DNA from: Flavobacterium cutihirudinis | GTDB lineage: Bacteria > Bacteroidota > Bacteroidia > Flavobacteriales > Flavobacteriaceae | Direction of reading: 5' to 3' | Assembly (NCBI RefSeq): GCF_003385895.1 | Contig: NZ_QRDQ01000007.1 | Coordinates: 682,001 to 746,000 of the forward strand | Length of the DNA stretch: 64,000 nt | In this document: in pieces, positions 63,741 through 64,000 of the stretch | How the letters are laid out: every line of letters begins with the position of its first letter | Numbering within the stretch: the first letter of the stretch is position 1 | The notes under the pieces: generated by a model | The model's input: only the letters and a program-made list of their open reading frames with translations | What the model was told of the DNA's origin: nothing | Database searches by the model: none | Position numbers and translations under genes: made by a program

Positions 63741-64000
63741 ATGAATATTAACAAATTTACTATTAAATCGCAGGAAGCCATTCAGTTGTCTCAGCAATTA
63801 GCACAACGAAATGGTCAGCAGCAAATTGAAAATGAACACATTTTCAAAGCAATATTTGAAGTTGATGAAAACGTAGCGCCATTTATTCTGAAAAAATTAA
63901 ATGTAAATGTGCCTTTGTTTTTACAAATTTTAGACAGTACAATTCAGAGTTTTCCAAAAGTTTCAGGAGGTGATATTTTGCTTTCCAGAGATGCAAACAA
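63741..64000 (+). CDS. clpB: ATP-dependent chaperone ClpB, N-terminal part
   Basis: 86 codons are visible before the window ends. MNINKFTIKSQEAIQLSQQLA, then NEHIFKAIFE, is the ClpB/Hsp104 N-terminal repeat domain, which binds substrates. The full protein would be a AAA+ disaggregase working with DnaK. The cut is due to the window, not a truncation. The ATPase modules are outside, so ClpC is not fully ruled out, but the start fits ClpB. Confidence 0.88.
   Translation, partial: MNINKFTIKSQEAIQLSQQLAQRNGQQQIENEHIFKAIFEVDENVAPFILKKLNVNVPLFLQILDSTIQSFPKVSGGDILLSRDAN

Overview
The window looks like a chromosomal segment of a Flavobacterium-type member of the Bacteroidetes. It is AT-rich. Several promoters fit the Bacteroidetes pattern TTTG, about 17-19 nt, TAnnTTTG, and Shine-Dalgarno sites are not evident. 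The gene content also fits: type IX secretion (T9SS) parts, a Bacteroidetes-type omega subunit, a YtxJ-like thiol protein, and an arginine pathway that uses a transcarbamylase of the N-acyl-ornithine type. No rRNA, tRNA, CRISPR array, insertion sequence or prophage was seen.

Layout. (1) 1-1080: the end of a TonB-dependent receptor and a small conserved protein, each followed by a strong terminator. (2) 1081-2232: 1.15 kb of AT-rich DNA with no convincing gene. (3) 2233-15804: a surface module made of a giant 3547-residue T9SS type-B substrate with many Ig-like repeats, a PorP/SprF-like outer-membrane protein and a PorE-like OmpA protein. (4) 16050-21026: ligA, a YhhN-like membrane protein, a 5'-nucleotidase split into two genes, and a small DUF protein. 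(5) 21040-28343: a housekeeping cluster dapA-bamD-rpoZ-coaBC-porD-recN-fabV. (6) 28470-32432: glycosyltransferase, coaE, and a RprX/RprY-like two-component pair. (7) 32537-43502, mostly minus strand: acyl-ACP thioesterase, miaA, potassium channel, DnaQ/GIY-YIG fusion, YggS, a possible PD-(D/E)XK nuclease-fold protein, 3-hydroxyacyl-CoA dehydrogenase, Gfo/Idh oxidoreductase, pcm (plus strand), a Fic protein with its own HTH domain, a lipoprotein, and smpB. (8) 43644-49142: small outer-membrane barrels, a VF530 protein, GNAT, aldose epimerase-like protein and an M1 peptidase. (9) 49256-60734: an arginine/proline biosynthesis operon (GNAT, argG, argC, argD, proA, proB, argF', argB, argE, argH) with a long leader at its front and a perfect 19-bp-stem terminator at its end. 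(10) 60816-64000: two adjacent multi-spanning membrane proteins, ytxJ, and the start of clpB.

How they work together. The giant protein would be exported by the T9SS and held at the surface, with the PorP/SprF-like and OmpA-like proteins as likely helpers. porD in the housekeeping block is another T9SS part. In the arginine operon glutamate is N-acylated (GNAT), phosphorylated (ArgB), reduced (ArgC), transaminated (ArgD), carbamoylated while still acylated (ArgF'), deacylated (ArgE) and finished by ArgG and ArgH. ProB and ProA share the glutamate pool.

The least expected structure is in the spacers. The junctions from argC to argH are 80-290 bp long, and most are built from short words repeated in direct and inverted orientation, giving hairpins with perfect stems of 8-14 bp. 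Parts of them recur elsewhere in the window. A separate dispersed repeat occurs at 34289 and, inverted, at 59173.
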